From: Marichromatium gracile | GTDB lineage: Bacteria > Pseudomonadota > Gammaproteobacteria > Chromatiales > Chromatiaceae | DNA: 64,000 nt | NCBI RefSeq assembly: GCF_004343155.1 | Contig: NZ_SMDC01000004.1 | Location: forward strand, 186,001-250,000 | Direction: 5' to 3' | The notes under the pieces: model-generated | Database searches by the model: none | What the model saw: the letters and a program-made list of their open reading frames with translations, nothing else | Told to the model about the DNA's origin: nothing | Shown here: in pieces, positions 45,269 through 53,486 of the stretch | Position numbering within the stretch: the first letter of the stretch is position 1 | Layout: the number at the start of each line of letters is the position of its first letter | Program-made: the position numbers and the translations under genes

Positions 45269-45641
45269 CTGGCGCGCATCGAGCGCCTGCAGGGACGCGG
45301 CTGGGAGCGGCTGCTCGCGCCCCATTGGCGCCTGCCCGAACCTTCGCTGCTGCGGACCCACCCCTCGACCGAGGCACGCATCGAGCGACTGCGCGCACTC
45401 GCCGCGCCACCTCGCCCGAGGCTGCCGACCGGCCCCGGCGGGCTGCACCCACCCCTCTCCCCGGCGCCCGCACCGCGGCGCTCTCATCTCTGGGGGCTGT
45501 GGTCGTGAGTGATCGCTCACGTGCCCTCCCATGTCGGGCCGATATCCAGACGGCGATCAAGGAAAATAGCCGCTGCGCTTGACGCCCTTCCGGGGGTCGT
45601 CAACCATCATAGGGTCCAGCCTCGACACGCCCCGGCGTGCC
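45269..45641. repeat. Direct repeat, copy 2, carrying a truncated M48 gene end
   Basis: Second copy of 42963-43337. It contains the final 79 codons of the M48 protease in frame (to the stop at 45508) without promoter, start or zinc motif, hence a pseudogene fragment. Beyond 45641 the sequence continues to the PLDc_N-like gene, which presumably lay directly behind the M48 gene before the insertion. Confidence 0.92.
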
Positions 45642-45672
45642 CGGGGCGAACCGGATCACCAGGAGTCGATCG

Positions 45673-45852
45673 ATGTCGATAGAAGTCAGCGGATTTTTTG
45701 GATTACTGCTGCTGGTACTGAATGTGTGGGCCATCGTCAGCACGGTGCAGAGTCGTGCCGGCACCCTCTCCAAGGTGCTGTGGATCGTGCTGATCCTGCT
45801 GCTTCCCCTGCTCGGCTTCATCCTCTGGCTGCTGCTCGGCCCCAAGCGCTGA
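45673..45852 (+). CDS. Small membrane protein with PLDc_N-like domain
   Basis: 59 residues from the ATG after AGGAG. Two hydrophobic helices (GFFGLLLLVLNVWAIVSTV and LWIVLILLLPLLGFILWLLLG) ending GPKR match the PLDc_N (PF13396) two-helix module that also occurs as a stand-alone membrane peptide. No catalytic domain is attached. Function unknown; the gene lies 48 bp before the diguanylate cyclase. Confidence 0.75.
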   Translation: MSIEVSGFFGLLLLVLNVWAIVSTVQSRAGTLSKVLWIVLILLLPLLGFILWLLLGPKR

Positions 45853-45900
45853 ACCGGCACCACACGCCCAGCGTCCACCACCCAGAGGACTCGCGTCCAC

Positions 45901-47580
45901 ATGGCCTCGCAAGACACCAATCACTGGAAAGAGAAGTACTACGGGACGCTCGACACCCTGGAGGCGAAGGAAAAGGCCTGGGCGCAGATCGAGAAGACGC
46001 TGCGTTACGCCGTCTCGCGCCTGAGCCTCGCGGTGGAGACCCCGGACAGGACGTTCGAGGAACAGCTCGAGTCCTTGCGTCAGGCGATCCGCAAGAACGC
46101 CACGGCCAAGCAGATCGGCCTGCTGATGGAGGACATCTCCGAGTCGATGCTGCGTCTCGACGAGCAGCGCGCCCAGCCCGACGACCTCGATCGCGCCATC
46201 GCCCGGCTCGACGACCTGCTCGAGCAGCAGCGTCTCCCCGGCGCGCTGAAGAAGGAGACCAAGACGCTGCGCAAGCGGCTGCGCGATGCGCGACGCGAGC
46301 CAGGACTCGGCGCCGCGCTCGCCGCCTACTCCGACTATGCCCGCACCCTCACCGACTGGCTCGCCAGCTCCGAACAAGGCAGCGAGGGGCTGTTCGGACG
46401 GCTGTTCGGCGGACATCGCGAGAGCGGCGCCGAGGAGACACCGACGGAGCTGGTCGACCTCGACACCCAGCCTGCCGAGATCGAGGCCCCGCTGCCGCCG
46501 CGCGATGACCTCGCCACCACGCTCGATCCGTCGCTACCGGCCTTCAACCTGGTGCTGCTCGACCTGATCCACCGTCTCGACCTCCCCGAGACCTTCGCCA
46601 AGCAGTTCAGCGCCATCACCACGCTGCTGCGCGACGAGCCGAGTGCCGAGACCGCCGAGCGCGCGGTCACCGAGATCGCCGACCTGCTGGCACGCGCGCG
46701 TCATCATCTCGAGCAGGAGAAGAAGGACATCGAGCACTTCCTCTCCCAGCTCACCGGACGGCTCGAGGCGCTCGACCGCTATCTCGAGGCCTCGTTCGGG
46801 CAGCGCGAGGAGAGCGCTCGACAGGGCGCCTCGATCGATGCCGACATGTCCGCCGAGGTCGCCCGCATCCGCCGCTCGGTCGACGCCGCCCAGGACGTCG
46901 ATCAGCTCAAGCTCTCGATCCAGGGGCACCTGAGCAACATCCAGCAACATATGGATGCCCGACGCAGCCTGGAGCAGGAGCAGCTCAACCAGGCGCGCGC
47001 CGAGATCGATCATCTCAAACAGGAGCTGGGCAAGGTCCAGGAGGAGAGCGGCGAGCTGCGTCAGTTGCTGCACGAGGCACGCCAGCGCGCGCTGTTCGAC
47101 AGCCTCACCGGGCTGAGCAACCGGCTGGCCTATGACGAGCGCATCGCCCAGGAGTGCGAGCGCTGGGCGCGCTACGGCCACCCGGCGGTGCTGAGCATCT
47201 GGGACGTCGACTTCTTCAAGCGGATCAACGACCGCTTCGGTCACACCGCCGGCGACAACGTGCTCAAGATCCTCGGCAAGCTGTTGCGCACCTCGATCCG
47301 CAAGAGCGACTTCGTCGCCCGTTTCGGCGGCGAGGAGTTCATGATGCTGCTGCCCGAGACCGAGATCGAGACCGCACTCGAGGTCGCCGAGAAGCTGCGC
47401 GAGCAGGTCGCCGCCTCACGCTTCCAGTACCGCGGTCAGCCGGTCCCGGTGACCATGTCCTGCGGGCTGGCCGCCTTCGTCGAGGACGACACCCCGGAAG
47501 ACGTCTACCGCCGTGCCGATGCCGCGCTCTACGAGGCCAAGCGTTCCGGGCGCAACTGCTGCCGGGTTCACGGCGGCTGA
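45901..47580 (+). CDS. Diguanylate cyclase with long N-terminal helical region
   Basis: 559 residues, no signal or TM helix. Residues 1-230 and 250-395 are helical and charged, with coiled coil (QARAEIDHLKQELGKVQEESGELRQLLHEA) directly before the GGDEF domain (about 398-557). The domain has DSLTGLSNRLAYDERI, WDVDFFKRINDRFGHTAGD and an intact FGGEEF with RKSD as RxxD inhibitory site. It should make c-di-GMP and be feedback inhibited. The N-terminal part is of the kind found before GGDEF in many gammaproteobacterial cytoplasmic cyclases; its signal is unknown. Confidence 0.92.
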   Translation: MASQDTNHWKEKYYGTLDTLEAKEKAWAQIEKTLRYAVSRLSLAVETPDRTFEEQLESLRQAIRKNATAKQIGLLMEDISESMLRLDEQRAQPDDLDRAIARLDDLLEQQRLPGALKKETKTLRKRLRDARREPGLGAALAAYSDYARTLTDWLASSEQGSEGLFGRLFGGHRESGAEETPTELVDLDTQPAEIEAPLPPRDDLATTLDPSLPAFNLVLLDLIHRLDLPETFAKQFSAITTLLRDEPSAETAERAVTEIADLLARARHHLEQEKKDIEHFLSQLTGRLEALDRYLEASFGQREESARQGASIDADMSAEVARIRRSVDAAQDVDQLKLSIQGHLSNIQQHMDARRSLEQEQLNQARAEIDHLKQELGKVQEESGELRQLLHEARQRALFDSLTGLSNRLAYDERIAQECERWARYGHPAVLSIWDVDFFKRINDRFGHTAGDNVLKILGKLLRTSIRKSDFVARFGGEEFMMLLPETEIETALEVAEKLREQVAASRFQYRGQPVPVTMSCGLAAFVEDDTPEDVYRRADAALYEAKRSGRNCCRVHGG

Positions 47581-47588
47581 GCGCAACC

Positions 47589-48467
47589 TCAGCCCTTGTC
47601 CTTGCCCTTGGCCTCGTCCTCCGGGGTCTCGAACAGATCGCTGAGTTCCTCGAGCTTCTCCTGCCAGATCTCCTCGTCGTCCCCCGCCTGCTGCTGGTCC
47701 TCGTCGGTCTCCTCGCCGATCTCGAACTCATCGGCCAGCTCGAAGCTCGGCGCCTCCATCTCCTCGGCCTCCATCTCCATCTCCATCTCCTCAGACTCGG
47801 GCGCATCGGCGTCGGGCTGGGGCTGGACTGAAGGCTCGGGCGCAGCGGCATCGAAATCGGCGCCGGCCTCGGCGAGCAGCGCGTCGATGTCGTCGATCAC
47901 ATCGGCGTCCTCGCCGCCCCCCGTCGTCTCGGTCGGGCTGGCGGCAGCCGCGGCTGCCTCCTGCTGCTGGGCGCTGAAGGCGGCGTTGTACTCGTCCATG
48001 AGCTGGTTGAGGGTCTTCTTGGTGTCGCCGAGTTCGGCCTCGAGCTGCGCCTTGGCGTCCTCGAGATCGGAGAGCTGCTCGACATCGACCATGTTGGTCG
48101 GGGTCATGTGCACCAGTGGCGCGAGCACCTTGGTCAGCTCCTTGGGCAGGTCCTGGAGCTTCTCGCCGCTGCGTTCGAGATAGATGTCGAGCATCGCGTT
48201 GTAGAAGGCGCGCTCGCGCTCCAGATACTCGTCGACGGTCGACTGCAGCTCATCGCCTTCGAGCTGGTAGGTCGCGGCGAAGACCCCGGCAAGCGCCTCG
48301 CGGCGTGCCTCCTCGCCGGTATCGACCTGCTCGAGCACGGCGCTGGCGTCGGCCTGGGCCTGTCTGTCGCCCTTGCGCTGGCGCCTGAGCATGAAGAAGA
48401 GCACGCCCCAGGCCACCAGGGCGAACTCGACGCTGAGGATGAGGCCGCCGATCTCGATCGCGCTCAT
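47589..48467 (-). CDS. Acidic membrane-anchored coiled-coil protein, function unknown
   Basis: 292 residues. One N-terminal TM helix (IGGLILSVEFALVAWGVLFFML) is followed by a basic stretch, then a helical cytoplasmic region (about 40-165, with coiled coil around LSDLEDAKAQLEAELGDTKKTLNQLMDEY), and a long acidic, low-complexity tail with repeated EMEMEMEAEEMEA. No family recognised. It is the last gene of the operon REC-TPR, kinase, vWA, this gene; the vWA stop lies 19 bp upstream of its start. It may be a scaffold for the other three. Confidence 0.8.
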   Translation of the reverse strand: MSAIEIGGLILSVEFALVAWGVLFFMLRRQRKGDRQAQADASAVLEQVDTGEEARREALAGVFAATYQLEGDELQSTVDEYLERERAFYNAMLDIYLERSGEKLQDLPKELTKVLAPLVHMTPTNMVDVEQLSDLEDAKAQLEAELGDTKKTLNQLMDEYNAAFSAQQQEAAAAAASPTETTGGGEDADVIDDIDALLAEAGADFDAAAPEPSVQPQPDADAPESEEMEMEMEAEEMEAPSFELADEFEIGEETDEDQQQAGDDEEIWQEKLEELSDLFETPEDEAKGKDKG

Positions 48468-48486
48468 GTCGTCTCCCCCGTGCCCA

Positions 48487-50238
48487 TCACGCCTCCGCAG
48501 CGGCCTGCTTCGCCGCGGCCCGCTTGAACAACCACCAGGTCAGCCCGAGCGCGGCGGCGAGCAGCAGGTTGCCGCCGAGCACATAGAGCGCGAACACCAG
48601 CCAGGAGAACGCGCCCGGCGGCGGCGCCGGCGGCTCCTCGACGGGCGCGGTGAAGGCGAACTCCAGGGTCTCGTCGGGGGGTTCGAGCAGGATCGAGCTG
48701 CCGTTGACGGTACGCGCGGCCAGCCGCGCACCGACCCGATAGCTGCCGGGCTGTGTGACCGGCAGCTCGTAGAGCATCGGCAGGGACGTCGGCGCGGCGA
48801 TCTCGAGCAGCGACTGCGCGCCCCCGGGCCCCTCCAGCCGCACATAGCCGAACAGGCTCTCGGGGGCGACCTGATCGCGCTCGAGATTGAGCACCACCCG
48901 CAGCAGCGCAGGCGGCCTGGGCGCGGCGTCCTCCGCCGCCGCGTCACCGTTCTCGCTCGGCGAGGCGGGGTCGAGCACCCGCGCCTGATAGTCGAGGGTC
49001 AGCGGCGTCGGGGTGACGCGCAGACGACGCTGCAACTGACGCTTGAAGGTCTCGCCGTCGATCAGCAGGCTGAGGTCGTAGACCCCGGCGGCGAAGGCGT
49101 TGGCCTTGATCTCGGCGGTGAAACGGTTGCGTGCCGGGTCGAGCGCGAGCGGCTGGTCGATGCGCCGGGTCGGATCATCGGCCAGGGTGAGGATCGCCTT
49201 GGCCGAGAGCAGCTTGAGGAAGTCGGTGCGGGCGACCGGGGCGCCGTGATCGGTGATCCAGGCCTCGAGCCTCAGGGTGTCGCCCGAGTGCAGCGCCGCC
49301 GGCACCGGGGCGGCGTCGATACCGAGATCGGTGACCACCGCGACGCGGTTGTCGGGGTCGAGCCCGCCGTCGAGCGTCCAGCGCCCGGGCGCCGGGCGCT
49401 CGATGGTGACCAGGTCGTAGCCGGGCTCGCCGCGCCACTGCACCATGGGACCGTGGGCGGTGGCCGAGAGGGTCTGGCCGTCGGGACTGACCAGCCGGGT
49501 CTCGCCGCCGGGGGCGCGGAACACCAGCAGGGTGAACTCGGAGACCTGGGCGTCGATCTCGAAGTGATTGCCCTCGATCGGCACCGTGGTCGGCGCCGCC
49601 GACTGTTCGAGCATGTGGAGGAAGACCCGTTGCAGCTGCTCGGCGCTGGAGGCCGACTCCAGCCAGCCGCCGGTACGCTCGGTGAGCGCCTCGAGCAGCT
49701 CGGTGTCGACGTTGTCGGAGAGCGCCACCGCGTGCACCTTCACCCCCAACTCGCGCAACCGGTCGAGCTGCTCGGAGAGGATGCGCCGACGCGAGGCGAC
49801 ATCGCGGGTATCGTCCTTGGCGACGTCGACCAGCCCGTCGGTGAGCAGGATGACGTGGCGCGCGCCCTCGCCGGGCGGACCATCCCAGTCGGCGGTGGCG
49901 GCCTTCAGCGCCGCCTCGATATCGGTGAACAGCCCGCGCGAGTGCACCTGGCGGAGGTTCGCGGTGGTGCGCCGGCGCCAGTCGTCGTCGACCACCCCGG
50001 GCGCGGCCAGCACCTCGGTGCCCTCGGCGAAGGTCCAGACCCCGGCGCGCGCGCCGGCCGGGAGCAGCGAATTGACCAGCCGCAGCGCCGGTACCCGCAG
50101 GTTCTTGGGGTCGTTCTGGCGCATGCTGCCGGAGACGTCGATCAGCAGTCGCACGTCCTCGGGCGCGGCGAACGGCGTGGCGGGCAGGAGCAGCAGGCAG
50201 AGCAGCAGCGGCCAGGATCGCACGGAGAGACGACTCAC
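48487..50238 (-). CDS. Exported von Willebrand factor A domain protein with C-terminal TM helix
   Basis: 583 residues from a GTG that overlaps the kinase stop (GTGA); an ATG seven codons earlier is less likely. Signal peptide (WPLLLCLLLLPATPFAAP), vWA domain (about 28-215) with MIDAS motif DVSGSM (34-39) and ILLTDGLVD, then beta-rich domains (about 225-540) resembling those of bacterial vWA proteins with Ig-like folds, and a C-terminal TM helix (WLVFALYVLGGNLLLAAALGLTWWLF) with a short basic tail. The bulk is therefore periplasmic, with a metal-dependent adhesion site for a protein partner. It lies between a kinase gene and a coiled-coil membrane protein gene. Confidence 0.85.
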   Translation of the reverse strand: MSRLSVRSWPLLLCLLLLPATPFAAPEDVRLLIDVSGSMRQNDPKNLRVPALRLVNSLLPAGARAGVWTFAEGTEVLAAPGVVDDDWRRRTTANLRQVHSRGLFTDIEAALKAATADWDGPPGEGARHVILLTDGLVDVAKDDTRDVASRRRILSEQLDRLRELGVKVHAVALSDNVDTELLEALTERTGGWLESASSAEQLQRVFLHMLEQSAAPTTVPIEGNHFEIDAQVSEFTLLVFRAPGGETRLVSPDGQTLSATAHGPMVQWRGEPGYDLVTIERPAPGRWTLDGGLDPDNRVAVVTDLGIDAAPVPAALHSGDTLRLEAWITDHGAPVARTDFLKLLSAKAILTLADDPTRRIDQPLALDPARNRFTAEIKANAFAAGVYDLSLLIDGETFKRQLQRRLRVTPTPLTLDYQARVLDPASPSENGDAAAEDAAPRPPALLRVVLNLERDQVAPESLFGYVRLEGPGGAQSLLEIAAPTSLPMLYELPVTQPGSYRVGARLAARTVNGSSILLEPPDETLEFAFTAPVEEPPAPPPGAFSWLVFALYVLGGNLLLAAALGLTWWLFKRAAAKQAAAEA

Positions 50239-50924
50239 GGCAGCCACAGCTCGAAGCAACCACCGGGGAGATGATGGGCGTTGCTCAGGCCGATCCGCCC
50301 GAACGCTTCCGGGGTATGGTGCAGCCGCGCCACCTGATGGGCGAAGTAGAGCCCGAGCCGGGTGCGGCTGGTGCCCGGCGCGGTCTCGGACTCCGAGGAC
50401 CAGTCGGGCTGCCCGTCATCGGGCAGCAGATCGATCACCGCGGCGGGGAAGCCGGCGCCGTCGTCCTCGACGCGAATCACCAGCATGCCCTGCTCCTCGG
50501 CGGCGCTGAGCCGGATACGGGCGTGGGCATAGCGCTGGGCGTTGCCGATGCTGCTGGTCAGCACCCCGCGCACCAGTTCCCAGTCGAAGTAGCCGGTCAA
50601 CTCGGGGTCGCAGTCGTAGTCGAGATCGAGACCGAGCGCGGTGCACACCGCCTGGCACTCGGCGACCACTTCCTCGCAGAACTCCTCGAGGTTGTGCGCG
50701 GCGATGCGCACCGCGAGCTGGGCGTTGCCGAGCTTGTAGAGGGTGAGCAGCTGTACCAGGTTGTTGTTGGCGCGCTGCACCTCGTGCTTGATCAGGCTCG
50801 CCTTGCGCGGGTCGGCGAGCTGGTTGGCCGGATCGTCGACCAGATCGTCGAGGCTGTTGAAGATCAGCCCGAGCGAGTTCTTGATGTCGTGGATCGAGGA
50901 GGCAAGGATGTCTGAGAAATCCAT
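50235..50924 (-). CDS. Small soluble histidine kinase (HisKA-like plus HATPase only)
   Basis: 229 residues, no TM helix and no sensor domain. The H box is SSIHDIKNSLGLIFNSLDDL (His 12). The ATPase part has NAQRYAHARI (N box), VEDDGAGFP and TRLGLYFAHQVARLH. The C-terminus ends GGCFELWLP, as in catalytic ATPase domains. It starts 44 bp after the REC-TPR gene and overlaps the vWA gene by 4 bp. It probably acts with the REC-TPR protein, which may serve as its input or target. Confidence 0.85.
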   Translation of the reverse strand: MDFSDILASSIHDIKNSLGLIFNSLDDLVDDPANQLADPRKASLIKHEVQRANNNLVQLLTLYKLGNAQLAVRIAAHNLEEFCEEVVAECQAVCTALGLDLDYDCDPELTGYFDWELVRGVLTSSIGNAQRYAHARIRLSAAEEQGMLVIRVEDDGAGFPAAVIDLLPDDGQPDWSSESETAPGTSRTRLGLYFAHQVARLHHTPEAFGRIGLSNAHHLPGGCFELWLP

Positions 50925-50968
50925 GTGTTCAGAGCCGTCCGGTTCTAGGCCAGGGCGCACAGGCCCGC

Positions 50969-52588
50969 TCAGGTCTCGGTCGCCAGTCGCTGCAGGCGCG
51001 TCTGCACGTCGTTGAGCCGCCAGTCGCCCGGGGCGACGTGCTGGACGCGCTCGATGTAACGGCGTACCAGCTGGATCTCCTCGGGCGAGGTGCCGTTGCG
51101 CTCCATCTTGATGATACAGGCCTTGGCGGCGTTGAGGTTGATCGTCTTGTTGGCCGGCATCTCGTCGGCGGCCTGGCGCAGCAGCTCGATGGCCGCGCCG
51201 AACTCGCCCTGCTTGATCAGCCGCACCCCCTGGTTGTTGGTGCGTACCACGTCCTGCTGGATGGCGCGGATGGCCGCGTCGGCCTCCTCGGCGATGCCGC
51301 TCTCCTCGCACACGTGCATCACCTCGGCGAGGAAGGCGTGATCGTCGTGGTTGTTGGCGATCGCGGTGCGCAGATAACCCGTGGCCTTCTCCGGCTCGCC
51401 CAGCTCCGAGCAGGTCTTGACCATCTCCAGCGCGAGCTGTGGCGAGGCCAGCTCGCCGAGCGCGTTCATCGCCTCGCCGGCGGCGGCGAAGGCCTCGGCG
51501 GCGCCCTGGGCATCGCCCTTGCGCCGCTTGACCACCGCGGTGGTACTGGCCTTGTAGAAGGCCGCCTCGGGGTCGTCGCCGAAGGTCTTGTCGATCTCGC
51601 CGATCACCTTCAGTGCCTCGACGTGCTTGTCGTTGGCGCTCTTGGCCTTGGCCAGTCCGGCATAGATCGAGGGGTGATTGTGTACCGAGTGCTTGGCGAA
51701 GGCCACCGCGCGATCGAAGGCGCTCTCGGCGACCTCGCGATCGTCGTTGCTCAGCGCCAGCTCGCCGAGACGCTGCTGGCGCTCGACGCTGCGCGGCGAG
51801 AGCTTGGCGCCCTTCTGCAGGGTCTTCTCCGCGGCGGGAAAGGCCTTCTGCGCGAACTGGGCGCGCGCAAGCCAGTCGTAGCCGGGGATGAAGTTGGGGT
51901 CGAGCTCGAGCAGACGCTCGAACACCTCCTGGGCGGCGACATACTGCTTCTGCTGGAACAGCACCCGCCCCTTGCCGAGATGCGCCCAGTTGAGGTCGCG
52001 CCCCTCGAGCACCTCGTCGTAGATCGCCATGGCGTCATCGTAGCGATTGGCGGTGATGCAGGTATCGGCCTTGAGCCGCAACAGCTCGGCGAGATTGCGC
52101 GGCTTGCCGGCGATCAGGGTGTCGAGCGCGGCGATCGCCCCGCCATAGTCCTTGGCCACCAGCGCGCGGTTGACCTCGGCGAGGTCGGACTTGCGCTCGA
52201 ACAGCTTGGCCAGCCGGGTCTTGATCAGCTCCTTGGTGAAGGGCTTGGCGAGATAGTTGTCGGGGGCGAACTCCACCGCGCCCATCACCATCTCGCGGGT
52301 GTTCTCGGCGGTGACCATGATGAAGATGGTATCGACCCCGATCAGCGCGCGATGGCGCGCCTCCTCCAGCACCTGCTGGCCGTCCTTGCCGCTACCGAGG
52401 TTGTAATCGCACAGCACCACATCGTAGTGACGGCGCTCCATCAACCCGATCGCCTCGTTACCATCGCGGGCCTGGTCGATGCGGGTGACGCCGAGCGAGT
52501 GCAGGATGCTGCGCATCACCGAGCGCATGTCGGAGAAGTCGTCGATGACCAGATAGGTTTTCTTGGAGAAATCGGCCGGTGGCGCCAT
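50969..52588 (-). CDS. Response regulator with TPR-rich output
   Basis: 539 residues from the ATG preceded by GGGGAG. Receiver domain at about 10-135 with acidic pair in VIDDFSD, phospho-acceptor D61 (VVLCDYNLGSGKDG) and K in LAKPF. The rest (about 150-530) consists of TPR-type helical hairpins (for example YDDAMAIYDEVLEGRDLNWAHLGKGRVLFQQKQYVAAQEVFERLLELDPN). No DNA-binding or enzyme domain. Such REC-TPR proteins are known in Pseudomonas and other gammaproteobacteria but their role is poorly defined. It is the first gene of the four-gene operon and probably changes protein contacts on phosphorylation. Confidence 0.88.
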   Translation of the reverse strand: MAPPADFSKKTYLVIDDFSDMRSVMRSILHSLGVTRIDQARDGNEAIGLMERRHYDVVLCDYNLGSGKDGQQVLEEARHRALIGVDTIFIMVTAENTREMVMGAVEFAPDNYLAKPFTKELIKTRLAKLFERKSDLAEVNRALVAKDYGGAIAALDTLIAGKPRNLAELLRLKADTCITANRYDDAMAIYDEVLEGRDLNWAHLGKGRVLFQQKQYVAAQEVFERLLELDPNFIPGYDWLARAQFAQKAFPAAEKTLQKGAKLSPRSVERQQRLGELALSNDDREVAESAFDRAVAFAKHSVHNHPSIYAGLAKAKSANDKHVEALKVIGEIDKTFGDDPEAAFYKASTTAVVKRRKGDAQGAAEAFAAAGEAMNALGELASPQLALEMVKTCSELGEPEKATGYLRTAIANNHDDHAFLAEVMHVCEESGIAEEADAAIRAIQQDVVRTNNQGVRLIKQGEFGAAIELLRQAADEMPANKTINLNAAKACIIKMERNGTSPEEIQLVRRYIERVQHVAPGDWRLNDVQTRLQRLATET

Positions 52589-52811
52589 CTGACTTGCTCC
52601 CCGCGGTGCTGGGCTGGATAGGGATGCCGATCGGGTCGACACCTTCCTGCACATGGATGCGCCCTCGACCTCGGGCAAGGGTCGACCCGATCGCGCCCGG
52701 ACCGAAGCGCCGGGGCACCGAACGCCGGGCGGTGATATCGGAACCGGATCACAAAAGGGATGCTAACGCCCGCCTCGTCCGGCGGCAAGACATCGAAGGG
52801 GTGCGATAGAA
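52589..52811. other. Upstream region of the REC-TPR operon
   Basis: No gene is seen between the REC-TPR start and the tRNA terminator. The part around 52740-52765 and 52800-52815 is less GC-rich and may hold the operon promoter, but no clear -35/-10 pair is visible. Confidence 0.35.
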
Positions 52812-52846
52812 ACAAAAACGGCCCACAACACGAATGCTGTGGGCCG
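52812..52846 (-). terminator. Rho-independent terminator of the tRNA array
   Basis: Read on the minus strand, CGGCCCACA, a loop of about ten bases and TGTGGGCCG form a 9-bp stem followed by TTTTTG. It ends six bases after the last initiator tRNA. Confidence 0.88.
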
Positions 52847-52851
52847 AGATG

Positions 52852-52928
<77 letters not shown>

Positions 52929-53001
52929 ACTGAACTGTGTGCCCGCTTGGGCCGGGTCTTGCGACCCTGTCGAGCGGTCTTGCGACCGGCGCGACGAGAT
53001 G

Positions 53002-53078
<77 letters not shown>

Positions 53079-53151
53079 ACTGAACTGTGTGCCCGCTTGG
53101 GCCGGGTCTTGCGACCCTGTCGAGCGATCTTGCGACCGGCGCGACGAGATG

Positions 53152-53228
<77 letters not shown>

Positions 53229-53301
53229 ACTGAACTGTGTGCCCGCTTGGGCCGGGTCTTGCGACCCTGTCGAGCGATCTTGCGATCGGCGCGACGAGAT
53301 G

Positions 53302-53378
<77 letters not shown>

Positions 53379-53391
53379 ATCGAGACCGAGA

Positions 53392-53420
53392 ATTATAGGG
53401 ACGACTGTGGAGGGGCGCAA
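53392..53420 (-). promoter_or_regulatory. Promoter of the initiator tRNA array
   Basis: On the minus strand TTGCGC (53420-53415), a 17-bp spacer and a perfect TATAAT (53397-53392) stand 13 bases before the first tRNA. No other promoter of this quality is visible in the spacers, so the four tRNAs are probably one transcript. Confidence 0.85.
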
Positions 53421-53486
53421 GTCTTTTTTCCATCAAGGTCTTTCACCCCGCCGGACACGGCACCGCGAGCGCCGATGCGGGGACGC

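Noticed and set aside
42963-45641. Repeats as attachment sites of a prophage or integrative element
   Set aside because: The repeats are far longer than usual att cores, and no integrase, phage or conjugation gene lies between them; homologous integration is a simpler explanation.
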